This document shows, piece by piece, positions 1 through 8,806 of a stretch of DNA of 64,000 nucleotides. How positions within the stretch are numbered: the stretch's first letter is position 1; every line of letters begins with the position of its first letter. Under the pieces are notes generated by a model, which worked only from the letters and a program-made list of their open reading frames with translations, did not search any database and was not told the DNA's origin. The DNA comes from JAGOTP01 sp964567995. Lineage in GTDB: Bacteria; Patescibacteriota; Patescibacteriia; 2-12-FULL-60-25. The translations under genes and the position numbers were made by a program. The stretch lies in the NCBI GenBank assembly GCA_964567995.1, contig CAZMOB010000002.1, positions 62,001-126,000 on the forward strand. The letters run 5' to 3'.

Positions 1-3000
1 TGGAGGCCACGATCAAGAGTTTGACGGAAGAAATGGTCGACGCGTCTGAGAATAAGCGCGATCGGATCATTCGCCGCTTGAAATTGTTGAAGTCACTGTT
101 CGTCAACAAGATCGATCCATCCTGGATGATCATGCAGGTCATGCCGGTCATCCCACCGGATTTGCGTCCGATGGTGGCCTTGGATGGTGGTCGTTTTGCC
201 ACGTCTGACTTGAACGACTTGTACCGCCGCGTCATCAACCGCAACAACCGCTTGAAGCGTTTGGAAGAGTTGAACGCGCCAGAAGTCATCGTGCGCAACG
301 AAAAGCGCATGTTGCAGGAAGCGGTCGACGCCTTTATCGACAACGGCGCTCGTCACTCCAAGACGGTCATTGCGGCAACCGGAAAAAAGCGTCAGCTCAA
401 GTCGCTCGCTGATGTGCTGAAGGGGAAGCAGGGTCGTTTCCGCCAGAACTTGCTTGGAAAGCGTATCGACTACTCTGGACGTTCCGTTATCGTCGTTGGT
501 CCAACGCTTGAACTCCACCAGTGTGGATTGCCAAAGACGATGGCCTTGGAACTGTTCAAGCCATTCATTATCGCTGAGCTCATCAAGCGCGAAATCGTTC
601 ACAACATTCGTTCAGCGAACCGCTATATCGAAGGGGATCATGCAGAAGTTTGGGACATTTTGGAGCGGATCGCCGAAGATGCGGTCGTCCTCTTGAACCG
701 TGCGCCAACACTTCACCGCCTGGGTATTCAAGGCTTCCAGCCGAAACTGATCGAAGGAAAAGCCATTCAGGTGCACCCACTCGTCTGTCCGGCCTTCAAT
801 GCCGACTTCGATGGAGACCAAATGGCTGTCCACGTGCCGCTCACTGAAGAAGCGCGTTGGGAAGCCAAGAACTTGATGCTCTCAACGAAGAACCTGTTGA
901 AGCCAGCGACCGGTGACCCAGTGGCGAACCCAGGAAAAGATATTTCATGGGGGGCGTACTACATGACGACGATGGTCGAACCAGCTGACGGAAAAATGAA
1001 GCTGGTCGCTTCGGCGGACCAGGCGGTCTATCTCTTCCAGGCGGGTAAGATCTCGATCCGTGAGAAGATAAAAACACGTATCAAGCAGGGCGATGCACTC
1101 ATGGAAACAACGGCTGGACGCATCATCTTGAACCGCTTGTTCCCGAAAGAAATCGGCTTCATCAATGAAGCGGTTGGAACCAAGAAATTGGCCGAAATCG
1201 TTCGCAAAACGACGGAGCTCCGTGGCTTCGAACGCACCGCCCGCTTCTTGGACGAAGTGAAAGAGATGGGCTTCTACTATATTACAAAGTCCGGTTTCAG
1301 CTACGGCGTGGGAGACTTGCCAGTGGTTGTGAAGCATGAAGTCATCGCTGAAGGCGACAAGAAAGCCGTTGAAATCGAAGAGCAGTATAAGGAAGGTCTT
1401 CTCACGAAGAAGGAACGCTACCAGCAGATCATCAAGACCTGGTCGGACATGAAGGATAAGATCCAGAAACTCAGCAAAGAATCGCTGAATAAGACGGGTC
1501 CAGTCGCTTCCATGATCGACTCCGGTGCTCGTGGTTCGGTTGGTCAGCTGACGCAGGTGGTCGGTATGAAAGGTCTCGTGAGTAACCCAAAGGGAGAACT
1601 TATTGAGTTGCCGATTAAGTCCTCCTTCCGCGAAGGTCTCGACGTGTTGGAATACTTCATCTCGACGCACGGTACGCGTAAAGGTTTGACGGATACGGCT
1701 TTGAAAACAGCCAACGCCGGATATCTCACACGTCGTCTCGTCGACGTGGCACAAGACATCATCATCATGAAGGAGGACTGTGGTGATACGGATGGTGCTC
1801 GTATCACGCACGAAGAGTGTGAAGAAATCGGTGAACCATTGCAGACCCGTTTGCTTGGTCGTTTCCCACTCGAGGACGTCAAAGATTCGGAAACAGGCAA
1901 AGTATTGGTGAAGAAAGACACCTTGATCACAGAAGAAATCGTACGTTCGTTGGCTGGTGCCAAAATCGCCGAAGCCAAATTGCGCTCCGTGCTTACCTGT
2001 AAGCTCCGCCGCGGCTTGTGTCAGAAGTGTTATGGCTACGACTTGGCCTTCAACCAGCTGGTCCGCATGGGAACGGCTGTCGGGATCATGGCCGCCCAGT
2101 CCATCGGTGAACCAGGTACTCAGCTCACAATGCGTACCTTCCACATGGGAGGTGCCGCCGGCTCTGATATTACGCAGGGTCTGCCACGTGTCGAAGAGCT
2201 CTTCGAAGCACGTTCACCAAAGCACAAAGCATTGTTGGCGGAACAAGCTGGAAAGGTGAAGATTGTAGTAGGGGAGCGTCGTACGCTTCAGACCATTACG
2301 GGTCAGAAATTGGTTGATACGGCCTCCGGTCAGAAGACGGTCGAAGTCCACTACAAGCAAGTTCAAGAGCAAGAATTCGCCTTCACCAAGAAAGACACGG
2401 TGAAAGTCGAAGATGGCAAAAAAGTGAAAGAAGGTCAGGCCTTGATTATCCGCGACAGTGGGGATGAAGTCGCTGCTTCAGCTCCTGGCACGGTTACGGT
2501 CACCAAGAATCGCGTGAAATTGGTCTACGAAGGCAGCGCCGTTGCTGAGTACGAAATTCCAGCTGGGTACCATGTGACGGTCAAAGATGGCCAAGAGGTT
2601 CAGTCAGGTGATCAGCTGACTGATGGTCAGTTTGACCTGCAAGACTTGTTCCGCTTGCGCGATCGTGACTCGGTGATGTCATATCTCTTGCGCGAAGTAC
2701 TCTCGGTGTACGCGTCGCAAGGTCAGAAACTGAACGCCAAGCACATCGAGGTCATCATTCGTCAGATGTTCTCGCGTATCTACGTCCGCGACGCCGGAGA
2801 TACTGACCTGCTGCCAGGTCAGGTGGTCGAACGCACGCGTGCTGATGCCGAAAACGAACGTGTGGTGAAAGCCAAGGGAACGCCGGCTATCATGGCGCCG
2901 CTCTTCATGGGGATCACGAAGGTGGCTCTGTCGACCGAATCGTTCTTGTCAGCTGCCTCCTTCATGGAAACAGCTCGCGTGCTCATCAACGCCGCGATCA

Positions 3001-3134
3001 CCGGCAAGCTCGACCGGTTGGAGGGTCTCAAAGAAAACGTCATCATCGGTCGTCTCACGCCATCGGGTACCGGCTTTATGGCCGAAGGCTCACTGGCTGG
3101 GACATTGAGTGATGGAATGGCGGACAAGGAATAG
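1..3134 (+). CDS. rpoC: DNA-directed RNA polymerase subunit beta' (5' truncated)
   Basis: Largest catalytic subunit of RNA polymerase. The reading frame is open from base 3, so the gene begins left of the window; by comparison with E. coli RpoC roughly 190 N-terminal residues are missing, including the first zinc site. Visible landmarks in order are the GKQGRFRQNLLGKR segment near residue 135, the Mg-binding active-site motif NADFDGDQM near residue 265, the second zinc site (one Cys in KEDCGDTDG, three in CKLRRGLCQKC), and the trigger-loop region LTMRTFHMGGAAG near residue 709. The C-terminus is complete and is followed 20 bases later by a strong intrinsic terminator, so this is the end of an operon, presumably rpoBC. 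Identification is secure. Confidence 0.98.
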   Translation, partial: EATIKSLTEEMVDASENKRDRIIRRLKLLKSLFVNKIDPSWMIMQVMPVIPPDLRPMVALDGGRFATSDLNDLYRRVINRNNRLKRLEELNAPEVIVRNEKRMLQEAVDAFIDNGARHSKTVIAATGKKRQLKSLADVLKGKQGRFRQNLLGKRIDYSGRSVIVVGPTLELHQCGLPKTMALELFKPFIIAELIKREIVHNIRSANRYIEGDHAEVWDILERIAEDAVVLLNRAPTLHRLGIQGFQPKLIEGKAIQVHPLVCPAFNADFDGDQMAVHVPLTEEARWEAKNLMLSTKNLLKPATGDPVANPGKDISWGAYYMTTMVEPADGKMKLVASADQAVYLFQAGKISIREKIKTRIKQGDALMETTAGRIILNRLFPKEIGFINEAVGTKKLAEIVRKTTELRGFERTARFLDEVKEMGFYYITKSGFSYGVGDLPVVVKHEVIAEGDKKAVEIEEQYKEGLLTKKERYQQIIKTWSDMKDKIQKLSKESLNKTGPVASMIDSGARGSVGQLTQVVGMKGLVSNPKGELIELPIKSSFREGLDVLEYFISTHGTRKGLTDTALKTANAGYLTRRLVDVAQDIIIMKEDCGDTDGARITHEECEEIGEPLQTRLLGRFPLEDVKDSETGKVLVKKDTLITEEIVRSLAGAKIAEAKLRSVLTCKLRRGLCQKCYGYDLAFNQLVRMGTAVGIMAAQSIGEPGTQLTMRTFHMGGAAGSDITQGLPRVEELFEARSPKHKALLAEQAGKVKIVVGERRTLQTITGQKLVDTASGQKTVEVHYKQVQEQEFAFTKKDTVKVEDGKKVKEGQALIIRDSGDEVAASAPGTVTVTKNRVKLVYEGSAVAEYEIPAGYHVTVKDGQEVQSGDQLTDGQFDLQDLFRLRDRDSVMSYLLREVLSVYASQGQKLNAKHIEVIIRQMFSRIYVRDAGDTDLLPGQVVERTRADAENERVVKAKGTPAIMAPLFMGITKVALSTESFLSAASFMETARVLINAAITGKLDRLEGLKENVIIGRLTPSGTGFMAEGSLAGTLSDGMADKE

Positions 3135-3156
3135 AAAAAACGAAAGAGAAGCCAGC

Positions 3157-3188
3157 ACCCCCTGTTCCAATCGGAGCAGGGGGTTTTG
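3157..3188 (+). terminator. Rho-independent terminator after rpoC
   Basis: ACCCCCTG (3157-3164) pairs with CAGGGGGT (3177-3184) around a 12-base loop that can pair further (TCC/GGA), followed by a T-rich run. Confidence 0.85.
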
Positions 3189-3258
3189 GTTTGTCATCTT
3201 GCTCCCTTTGCACCCATGAACTAGGGTGTACTCAATCAATTCTCCTGTCTTTTCCCCT

Positions 3259-4359
3259 ATGCCACATCAAATTTCTCTCGGTTGGACACGGATGGTATTC
3301 ATGGCACTTCTTCTGGTTGGAGGACTAGTTGTTGGTCAGTCGACGCTGGCGGCTGAAGTAACATCGACCATGGATGTTGCTGCTTCTACGACCACATCCA
3401 TATTTGTCCCGATCGTGATCAGTACTCCGGCTACGTCGACTCTCTCTATTCAAGACGAGGAGTTCTTGGCAGCCATCACTCAGCCGATTCAGGCGGAACT
3501 GCATCCGATGGGCGGAACGGCTCCCTATCGCTGGTCCTTGCTCGCGAGTGGCTTGCCGGACGGTGTCTGGTTTGATGAAGCGACCGGTCGTCTGGGTGGA
3601 TCATCGAGTCGAACGGGTCGGTTCACCTTCACCGTGCAAGTGACGGATGCGGGGCAGTTGTCGGCTATGAAGGTTCTGACACTGGAGGTACGAATGGGGG
3701 ATGATTCTTGGTTGGGAGCGCCTGGCCAGTTGGGAGGCGTTCAGCCAGTCATTATCGACCTCGACAACATCACAGAAGAACAGCTCGAATATATTTCCGA
3801 TGTCTTTGGGGATGATGCGCCGCTTATTTATGTCGGACCGAATGCATCAGAAGGCATTTTGCGTGTGAATATCGCTCAAATGCGGATCAAGCCAAACGGA
3901 CTGTATCGTGTCGAAGGCGGAACGCCTTCGACCGTGAACGAAACGCACAAATACTCCGATGTGTATTACGTCGATCCGAATGGTCGTCGTCATGCCTTCC
4001 CAACGGAATCGACGTTTACCTCATGGTACGAAAAAGAACCAACCATTCAGGCTGTACCTGACTGGAAAATTTCCAACATCCCACTTCGCAAGAACGTGAC
4101 GTTCCGTCCCGGCACAACCGTTCGTTTGGAAAATACGCAGGAATTCTATCGCGTGTTGACCAACCGCACGCTGAAGAAATATCAGGATGAAGCGACCTAT
4201 CGACGATTAACCTCTCCTCAGTCCTCAGCGATGGTCCCGGTGTTGCCCCTTGGAAACATTGCCGATTACGTCATGGACGTGACGACGATCCGATCTTCCT
4301 CCGATATCCCAGCCATGCTCCGTGTGCCAGTTCAGCCAGTTGAAGAGATGATGGAATAA
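3259..4359 (+). CDS. Secreted surface protein with He_PIG-type Ig domain
   Basis: An exported protein of about 366 residues. I prefer the ATG at 3259 over a GTG at 3226 because it places a basic start and a hydrophobic stretch (MALLLVGGLVVG) as a signal peptide ending near TLAAEV. After a Thr/Ser-rich stretch comes a putative Ig (He_PIG-like) fold with the hallmark LPDGVWFDEATGRLGG around residues 100-150. The C-terminal half has a module with YYVDPNGRRHAFP and FRPGTTVRLENT, a type common in CPR surface proteins. No catalytic motif is visible. The gene stands alone between two terminators. A cell-surface or adhesive role is inferred from the domains only. Confidence 0.7.
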   Translation: MPHQISLGWTRMVFMALLLVGGLVVGQSTLAAEVTSTMDVAASTTTSIFVPIVISTPATSTLSIQDEEFLAAITQPIQAELHPMGGTAPYRWSLLASGLPDGVWFDEATGRLGGSSSRTGRFTFTVQVTDAGQLSAMKVLTLEVRMGDDSWLGAPGQLGGVQPVIIDLDNITEEQLEYISDVFGDDAPLIYVGPNASEGILRVNIAQMRIKPNGLYRVEGGTPSTVNETHKYSDVYYVDPNGRRHAFPTESTFTSWYEKEPTIQAVPDWKISNIPLRKNVTFRPGTTVRLENTQEFYRVLTNRTLKKYQDEATYRRLTSPQSSAMVPVLPLGNIADYVMDVTTIRSSSDIPAMLRVPVQPVEEMME

Positions 4360-4371
4360 AGAGTCTGTGAA

Positions 4372-4410
4372 ACATAAAACCACTCAGCCAACTGCTGAGT
4401 GGTTTTATGT
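4372..4410. terminator. Bidirectional intrinsic terminator
   Basis: A perfect 16-bp inverted repeat (4372-4387 with 4395-4410) around a 7-base loop, with A-rich and T-rich flanks. It lies between the + strand surface-protein gene and the converging - strand lipoprotein gene and could end both. Confidence 0.8.
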
Positions 4411-4424
4411 TTCTTGTATCCCCG

Positions 4425-4514
4425 CGAAGAAGACCATTGGTTGATCTGCTTAGGTGGGGAGCCGGGTCATGGCACGCGTAAGAACTACGCGGCTACCGGC
4501 GGGGGGAAGGGCTA
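4425..4514. repeat. 90-bp repeat A, copy 1 (structured 3' element)
   Basis: The copy at 5900-5989 matches this one at about 82 of 90 positions. Both copies end exactly on the stop codon of a - strand lipoprotein gene. The core can fold as GCCGG / TGGC / CGCGTA - loop AGAAC - TACGCG / GCTA / CCGGC with a GTCA bulge. The only core difference falls in the loop (AGAAC versus AGGAC). The sequence is far more alike than the genes it follows. Confidence 0.85.
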
Positions 4515-4958
4515 CTCTGCCTCGAAGATGTGGCTGCCAGGGCAGCTCTCGAGGGTTGTACGATAGCGGAACGTCCGCACAGAGCCGTCGGCTTGTACGA
4601 CTTCGAATGTCGTATCGTCCGTCGGAAGGTCAGGCGATCCGTCGCGGCATGGCATCGCTTGGACGTCGATCTCGACGGCGTCCACTTGGATGGTTGCTGT
4701 CTCACCGTCCCGCAGCTGCCCGTAGCTGCACGAGCGGTTCCAGTTGGTGTAGGGGCCGTTGCAGGCGGACACCTGCCACGTTCGTTGGTTGGAGGTGTGC
4801 AGACGGATCTGACCGCTCACCGAGAAGGGCATGTTCATCGCCGCCGCCCGGTCCAGCGTGAACGGGGAAGCTGTCCGGCGGGGAACGGTCGTGCAGGCGG
4901 AAGCGAACATGAGACAAAGGACGGTGAGGGCGACAGAGAGGCTGGTCGGGAAGCGCAT
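4512..4958 (-). CDS. GC-rich predicted lipoprotein (HTSxxxTWxVxxC family)
   Basis: A 148-residue exported protein. The N-terminus has a hydrophobic segment ending in a plausible lipobox, FASAC, so Cys22 would be lipidated. The mature part is a small, probably beta-rich, Cys-containing domain (Cys near GSPD, SACNGPY, NRSCSY, LESCPG). Its motif HTSNQRTWQVSAC matches HTSSPGTWYVTFC in the - strand gene at 5987-6547, so the two look like diverged paralogs. The gene is much richer in G+C than its neighbours and is preceded by a strong promoter. Repeat A begins at its stop codon. Function unknown; a host-interaction or envelope role is a guess. Confidence 0.7.
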   Translation of the reverse strand: MRFPTSLSVALTVLCLMFASACTTVPRRTASPFTLDRAAAMNMPFSVSGQIRLHTSNQRTWQVSACNGPYTNWNRSCSYGQLRDGETATIQVDAVEIDVQAMPCRDGSPDLPTDDTTFEVVQADGSVRTFRYRTTLESCPGSHIFEAE

Positions 4959-5053
4959 GGAGCACCTGTTTCTGGGAGAAGGGATTGTGAGGGAACGATC
5001 AAGACCGTTTTATGCGGGTAGCTGGCCACATTTCACACGGTCCAGAACCGAGC

Positions 5054-5082
5054 ATGATACCATATTTTCCCTCTTTTGTCAA
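5054..5082 (-). promoter_or_regulatory. Sigma70-type promoter for the 4512-4958 lipoprotein gene
   Basis: On the - strand TTGACA (5077-5082) and TATCAT (5054-5059) are separated by 17 bases. The predicted start leaves a leader of roughly 90 bases before the ATG at 4958. Confidence 0.75.
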
Positions 5083-5150
5083 TAAAATAAGCCAAAAATT
5101 GGCTGAATCACTCGCCTTTTCTGAGTGCGTTCGTTAAGCTGTATCGTGTT

Positions 5151-5873
5151 ATGGCCCGTCATTCCAAATGGCATAAAGTGCGCCAATTCAAAGGAGCAAT
5201 TGATGCCAAGCGTTCGGCCTCGTTTACGAAACTCGCGCGTGAAATCACGGTGGCAGCCCGAGAAAAGGGAGCTGATCCGGAAATGAATGCCGGATTACGG
5301 GCGGCGATGGATCGAGCCCGAAAAGCTTCGTTACCCAAAGACAATATCGAACGGGCGATTCAAAAAGGGGTGGGTGGAGCCGGGGAAGCGCAAATTGAAA
5401 CACTTACCTATGAAGCGTATGCTCCTGGTGGCACGGCGTTGATTATCGAATGTTTAACGGATAGCCGAAATCGAACAGCGAATGATATGAAACATCTGTT
5501 GTCCAAAAATGGAGGGACGCTCGCGATGGCTGGTGCGGTAACCTATCTGTTTAACCGTGTTGGAGTCGTGCGGTTTCCGGGAGCGATTTCAGTTGCTCAA
5601 AAAGACGAACAGGAACTGGCCTTCATTGAAGCAGGTGCAAGTGATGTCATTCAATTGGATGAAGCGCTGGAAATTCGTTCCGCTCCGAATGAGTTGACGC
5701 AAGTTGCTCAGGTCGTGACAAGACTTGGCTATGCGCCAGATGTGGTTGAAATGGAATGGATTCCAAAAACGCTCATCGAAACGGATGAGCAGACGGGAAC
5801 GGCAGTGGCTGAGCTGATTGAATTGCTTGAAGAACACGATGATGTCAGTCGTGTCTACAGTAATTTAGCGTAA
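5151..5873 (+). CDS. yebC: YebC/PmpR/TACO1-family protein
   Basis: A 240-residue member of the YebC/TACO1 family, known as a DNA-binding regulator in some bacteria and, more recently, as a helper of ribosomes on difficult sequences such as polyproline. The signature start ARHSKWHKVRQFKGAIDAKR and the AMDRARKASLPKDNIERAI block are present, as is the GGTLAMAGAVTYLFNRVG segment. Length is normal for the family. The ATG at 5151 has no Shine-Dalgarno sequence. It stands between the two GC-rich lipoprotein genes, in the opposite orientation. ruvC lies 1.6 kb downstream; in many bacteria yebC and ruvC are adjacent, which suggests the intervening genes were inserted. Confidence 0.95.
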   Translation: MARHSKWHKVRQFKGAIDAKRSASFTKLAREITVAAREKGADPEMNAGLRAAMDRARKASLPKDNIERAIQKGVGGAGEAQIETLTYEAYAPGGTALIIECLTDSRNRTANDMKHLLSKNGGTLAMAGAVTYLFNRVGVVRFPGAISVAQKDEQELAFIEAGASDVIQLDEALEIRSAPNELTQVAQVVTRLGYAPDVVEMEWIPKTLIETDEQTGTAVAELIELLEEHDDVSRVYSNLA

Positions 5874-5899
5874 AGGAATTTTGTTTGTTTTGATCGCCA

Positions 5900-5989
5900 C
5901 GAAGAAAACCAGGAGGTGATTTGCTTAGGTGGGGAGCCGGGTCATGGCACGCGTAAGGACTACGCGGCTACCGGCGGGGGAAAGGGCTA
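5900..5989. repeat. 90-bp repeat A, copy 2 (structured 3' element)
   Basis: Second copy of the element at 4425-4514, in the same orientation and likewise ending on the stop codon of a GC-rich - strand gene. The hairpin arms of the core are identical to copy 1; most of the eight differences are in the outer third of the repeat. Confidence 0.85.
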
Positions 5990-6547
5990 GGGAACGGGGC
6001 GGCAGTTGTCGACGTCGCCGCCATCGGGCGACCGGTTGTCGCAGAGGTAGCGGTGGCCGCCCATGGTGATGGTCCCGGTCGACCTGTTGAGCTGGACGAC
6101 CCCGATCCCGATGGGGGTGAAGCCGGCGTAGGCGCCGCTGGATGTTTCGACGTCGAACATGTAGTGCCGCGGGCATCCGTCATCCTGCTGTGCGGGACGA
6201 AGGATGATGGGGTCCTGCGGCGGTCGCCGGATCTCGATCCAGCTGTCCGGCGTCAGTTCCCGGCACTCCTCCTGGGCGTAGTAGACGTTGGCGCGGGTGA
6301 TCCCGCTGAAGCGCACAGAGCCGTGGGACCCGTCCTGCATCTCCTCCGCGCCGCCGCAGTACTCGCTCGTGCAGAACGTGACGTACCAGGTGCCCGGGCT
6401 CGAGGTGTGGAAGACCGTCTCGAGGGGTACTTGCTCTGTGCCCTGGTGGAAGTGATGCTGCCGCGACTCGTTCTGCGAGGCGCACTTGAGGTTGAGGGAG
6501 GCGACGACGAAGAGAGCGAAGGCGAGAAGGCTGTTCCGGACGTGCAT
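5987..6547 (-). CDS. GC-rich secreted Cys-rich protein (HTSxxxTWxVxxC family)
   Basis: A 186-residue exported protein with a hydrophobic N-terminal segment (LLAFALFVVASLNLKC) that may be a lipoprotein signal, although the lipobox is weak. The mature part has several cysteines (TFCTSEYC, EECREL, DDGCPR, YLCDN, DNCRP), suggesting disulfides outside the cytoplasm. The block HTSSPGTWYVTFC aligns with HTSNQRTWQVSAC of the 4512-4958 gene; otherwise the two differ widely. A GAGG ribosome binding site lies about 8 bases before the ATG. The gene is strongly GC-rich against its neighbours. No enzymatic motif is seen and the function is unknown. Confidence 0.7.
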   Translation of the reverse strand: MHVRNSLLAFALFVVASLNLKCASQNESRQHHFHQGTEQVPLETVFHTSSPGTWYVTFCTSEYCGGAEEMQDGSHGSVRFSGITRANVYYAQEECRELTPDSWIEIRRPPQDPIILRPAQQDDGCPRHYMFDVETSSGAYAGFTPIGIGVVQLNRSTGTITMGGHRYLCDNRSPDGGDVDNCRPVP

Positions 6548-6636
6548 GGTGTGATCCTCGATGTGGACGGTTGTGAGTGATCCAAAGATCGAACGCCTGA
6601 TTTACAGTCATCAGGCGAACGCGCTTTGAACGGGCA

Positions 6637-6665
6637 ACCCTAGTCCTTTTTGTCTATTTTGTCAA
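6637..6665 (-). promoter_or_regulatory. Promoter for the 5987-6547 secreted-protein gene
   Basis: On the - strand TTGACA (6660-6665), 17-base spacer, TAGGGT (6637-6642). The -35 context resembles that of the other GC-rich lipoprotein gene (TTGACAAAA), while the -10 is weaker. Confidence 0.6.
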
Positions 6666-6739
6666 CAAATAGCCATGATTTGTCTTATCTGATCTGACAG
6701 AGCGTTGGAGATTCGCTGTCCGCTTGTTAGACTTGAGAT

Positions 6740-7477
6740 ATGCACAATTTTAATGTTCCGCCAGTTCGTCCCGCTGAGCGTCATCCAGCCGGAGACCCTC
6801 GTCACACGATGTATCAAGGATCGGGGGGATATGAAGCGCCACAAGCGACTCCTGAAAATCCTGAAGTACAGGTCCAACGACTGCTTGGGGCGGCTGAAAC
6901 CTTTGACGCGATCCGTGCCGCTCTGAATCTCATTCCGGGGATACAAAGAGATGAAAAAACATATTACCTGCAACAAGAATTGCTTGATGCGGTAAAGGGA
7001 GCAGAAACATTATGTCGAGAAGGTCACTTTGATGCTCTAGAACACAGCTTTTTGGGGAGAATTACGAATGGCTTAGGATTGAGGGATGCGGTGAAGCGCA
7101 CGGTTCTACGTGAACGCGCTTTGGCGCAACAGGGCGCCGCCCTGCCCTCCACCATTCCAGAGATGCCTGCGGTTCCGGGAATGAACCGTTCAGAAGTGTT
7201 AAATGACATACGCAAGCCTGTGGCAGAACGATTGGCGCAAGTCCAAACCTTTGCGGAATTGGATAGGGTGTTAGAATCGGTGACAGCTATCAACACAAAG
7301 GATGATCACTATAGCGGCTTCCAGATATTTGCGATGGTGGACAGAGTAAGAGCGGCGATCACGATGCGTAATGCGGAAGCAATTCAACAAGCCTTGGGAC
7401 AGACGACTTCGGGGGAGGGGCTGCGAGCAGCTCTTGCGAGACTCGCGAACATCGCGTGGAACGGCGGTCAGGTGTGA
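6740..7477 (+). CDS. Hypothetical protein, mostly helical
   Basis: 245 residues, no recognised family. The first 45 residues are rich in Pro, Gly and polar residues and look disordered. The rest is predicted to be helical with two similar-looking helical regions (around AAETFDAIRAALNLIPGI and VQTFAELDRVLESVTAI), which could be a degenerate internal repeat. No signal peptide or membrane segment. It ends 24 bases before ruvC and may be cotranscribed with it. The ATG at 6740 is the first in frame. Confidence 0.6.
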   Translation: MHNFNVPPVRPAERHPAGDPRHTMYQGSGGYEAPQATPENPEVQVQRLLGAAETFDAIRAALNLIPGIQRDEKTYYLQQELLDAVKGAETLCREGHFDALEHSFLGRITNGLGLRDAVKRTVLRERALAQQGAALPSTIPEMPAVPGMNRSEVLNDIRKPVAERLAQVQTFAELDRVLESVTAINTKDDHYSGFQIFAMVDRVRAAITMRNAEAIQQALGQTTSGEGLRAALARLANIAWNGGQV

Positions 7478-7501
7478 TGATGCCGGTTCTTTGAGTTGGG
7501 T

Positions 7502-8008
7502 ATGAGTTTACGACTGCTCGGCATCGATCCGGGTTTTGATCGAACCGGAGTCGGGCTGGTAGATCATGCCGGAGGAGTCATGAAATGGGTTTGGCATGGC
7601 TGTATTCAAACGAGTCCGAAGGATACGCTCTCGGTACGTTTGCAACAGGTGAGAAATGGGTTGCAACAGGTTCTGGAACGAGCCAAACCAGATGCAGCTG
7701 TCGTTGAACGATTGTTTTTCCAAAAGAATGTGACAACGGCTCTCGACGTCGGCATGGCGCGAGGGATCGTTTTGCTGGCCTTGGTTGATGCGGGCGTCTC
7801 GTTGATCGAGCTCACACCGAATCAGGTAAAGCAGGGGATTGCGGGCTATGGAGCGGCGGATAAAAAACAGGTTCAGGAAATGGTGCGGCGCCTGCTCAAG
7901 CTTCAAGAGCTTCCAAAGCCGGACGATGCTGCCGATGCGCTGGCGTTGGCGATTGTCGGTGGACCACTTGCCCAGACGGCTTTGTTGACCAAGCACAAAA
8001 AGCCTTGA
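7502..8008 (+). CDS. ruvC: Crossover junction endodeoxyribonuclease RuvC
   Basis: Holliday-junction resolvase acting with RuvAB in recombinational repair. The ATG at 7502 gives 168 residues, normal length. The RNase H-like acidic residues are present: Asp9 in LGIDPGF, Glu69 in VVERLFF, and Asp142/Asp145 in DDAADALALA. The conserved segment FFQKNVTTALDVGMARGI is intact. A TTG six bases upstream is the only alternative start. ruvB is about 24 kb away on the other strand. Confidence 0.96.
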   Translation: MSLRLLGIDPGFDRTGVGLVDHAGGVMKWVWHGCIQTSPKDTLSVRLQQVRNGLQQVLERAKPDAAVVERLFFQKNVTTALDVGMARGIVLLALVDAGVSLIELTPNQVKQGIAGYGAADKKQVQEMVRRLLKLQELPKPDDAADALALAIVGGPLAQTALLTKHKKP

Positions 8009-8119
8009 CGGATGCTTGTTGATGCTCTTTCAGCGTTCAGAAAAACCCACAAAAATAGCTTGTGAAGTGGCTGTTCGCTTGGTACTCTTTGAGCGTTATT
8101 TTGGATCATTTTTTCACGT

Positions 8120-8761
8120 ATGCACTTGTATTGGCATGGCCTTACCTCTATCCGCATTGAATCGTCGTTAGGCGATACGAATTGCACGTTGCTCACGGAC
8201 CCATATGGGTCTGATACAGGGCTGCGCTTTCCGCGTACCTTGGAGCCAAACGTGTTGGTTTTGTCGCATCAAAAACGCGAGAAGTTTGCCTTGGATGCCT
8301 TGAAAAATAGCCCATTTCTAATCGCTGATCCGGGCGAATATGAAGTACAGGGCGTATTCGTTTTCGGTACGACGTTGCCAGAAGAGGGGACGAAGTATCC
8401 CTTTCCTTTGATGTACCGCTTCGAAATCGAAGGCATGTCCGTTGGATTCATAGGGGGATTGAATAAGGTTCCGTCTGAGGAATTGTTAGGGCGGCTGGAG
8501 AATATCGATATCTTGCTCCTCCCGGTTGGTGGGGGCGACTATCTTGATGCCAAAAAAGCGACGGAAATCGTGCACACACTTGAGCCTCGAATCGTTGTTC
8601 CTTTGGCTTTTGAAACCGAAGGTTGCACGGTTCCCCTCGCTTCCGTGGATGCCTTCTGCAAAGAAGTCGGTGGCAAGCGTCAGGATGGGAACAAGTTGAA
8701 GCTGGCTCGCAAGGATTTGCCAGCTGAAGATCTGATCATTCAGGTGCTTGAGCGGGCGTAG
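8120..8761 (+). CDS. Metallo-beta-lactamase-fold-like protein (UlaG/UPF0173 type, degenerate)
   Basis: 213 residues with the layout of small MBL-fold hydrolases of the UPF0173/UlaG group: an opening strand with an early His (MHLYWHGLTSIRIES), a DPYG turn near residue 32, LVLSHQKREKF where active enzymes have HxHxDH, ADPGEYEV, and a closing VVPLAF. The metal-binding motif is incomplete, so this may be a non-catalytic or altered-metal version. The type is frequent in CPR genomes. No Shine-Dalgarno sequence is seen before the ATG at 8120. Confidence 0.7.
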   Translation: MHLYWHGLTSIRIESSLGDTNCTLLTDPYGSDTGLRFPRTLEPNVLVLSHQKREKFALDALKNSPFLIADPGEYEVQGVFVFGTTLPEEGTKYPFPLMYRFEIEGMSVGFIGGLNKVPSEELLGRLENIDILLLPVGGGDYLDAKKATEIVHTLEPRIVVPLAFETEGCTVPLASVDAFCKEVGGKRQDGNKLKLARKDLPAEDLIIQVLERA

Positions 8762-8806
8762 TTTTTGGTGGCTGTCACATCGTTCTTTTCTCGCCCTTTC
8801 CCATCT

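Noticed and set aside
945..2144. Open frame of 399 codons on the - strand inside rpoC
   Set aside because: It lies antisense to a conserved gene, has no domain sense and follows rpoC codon bias.
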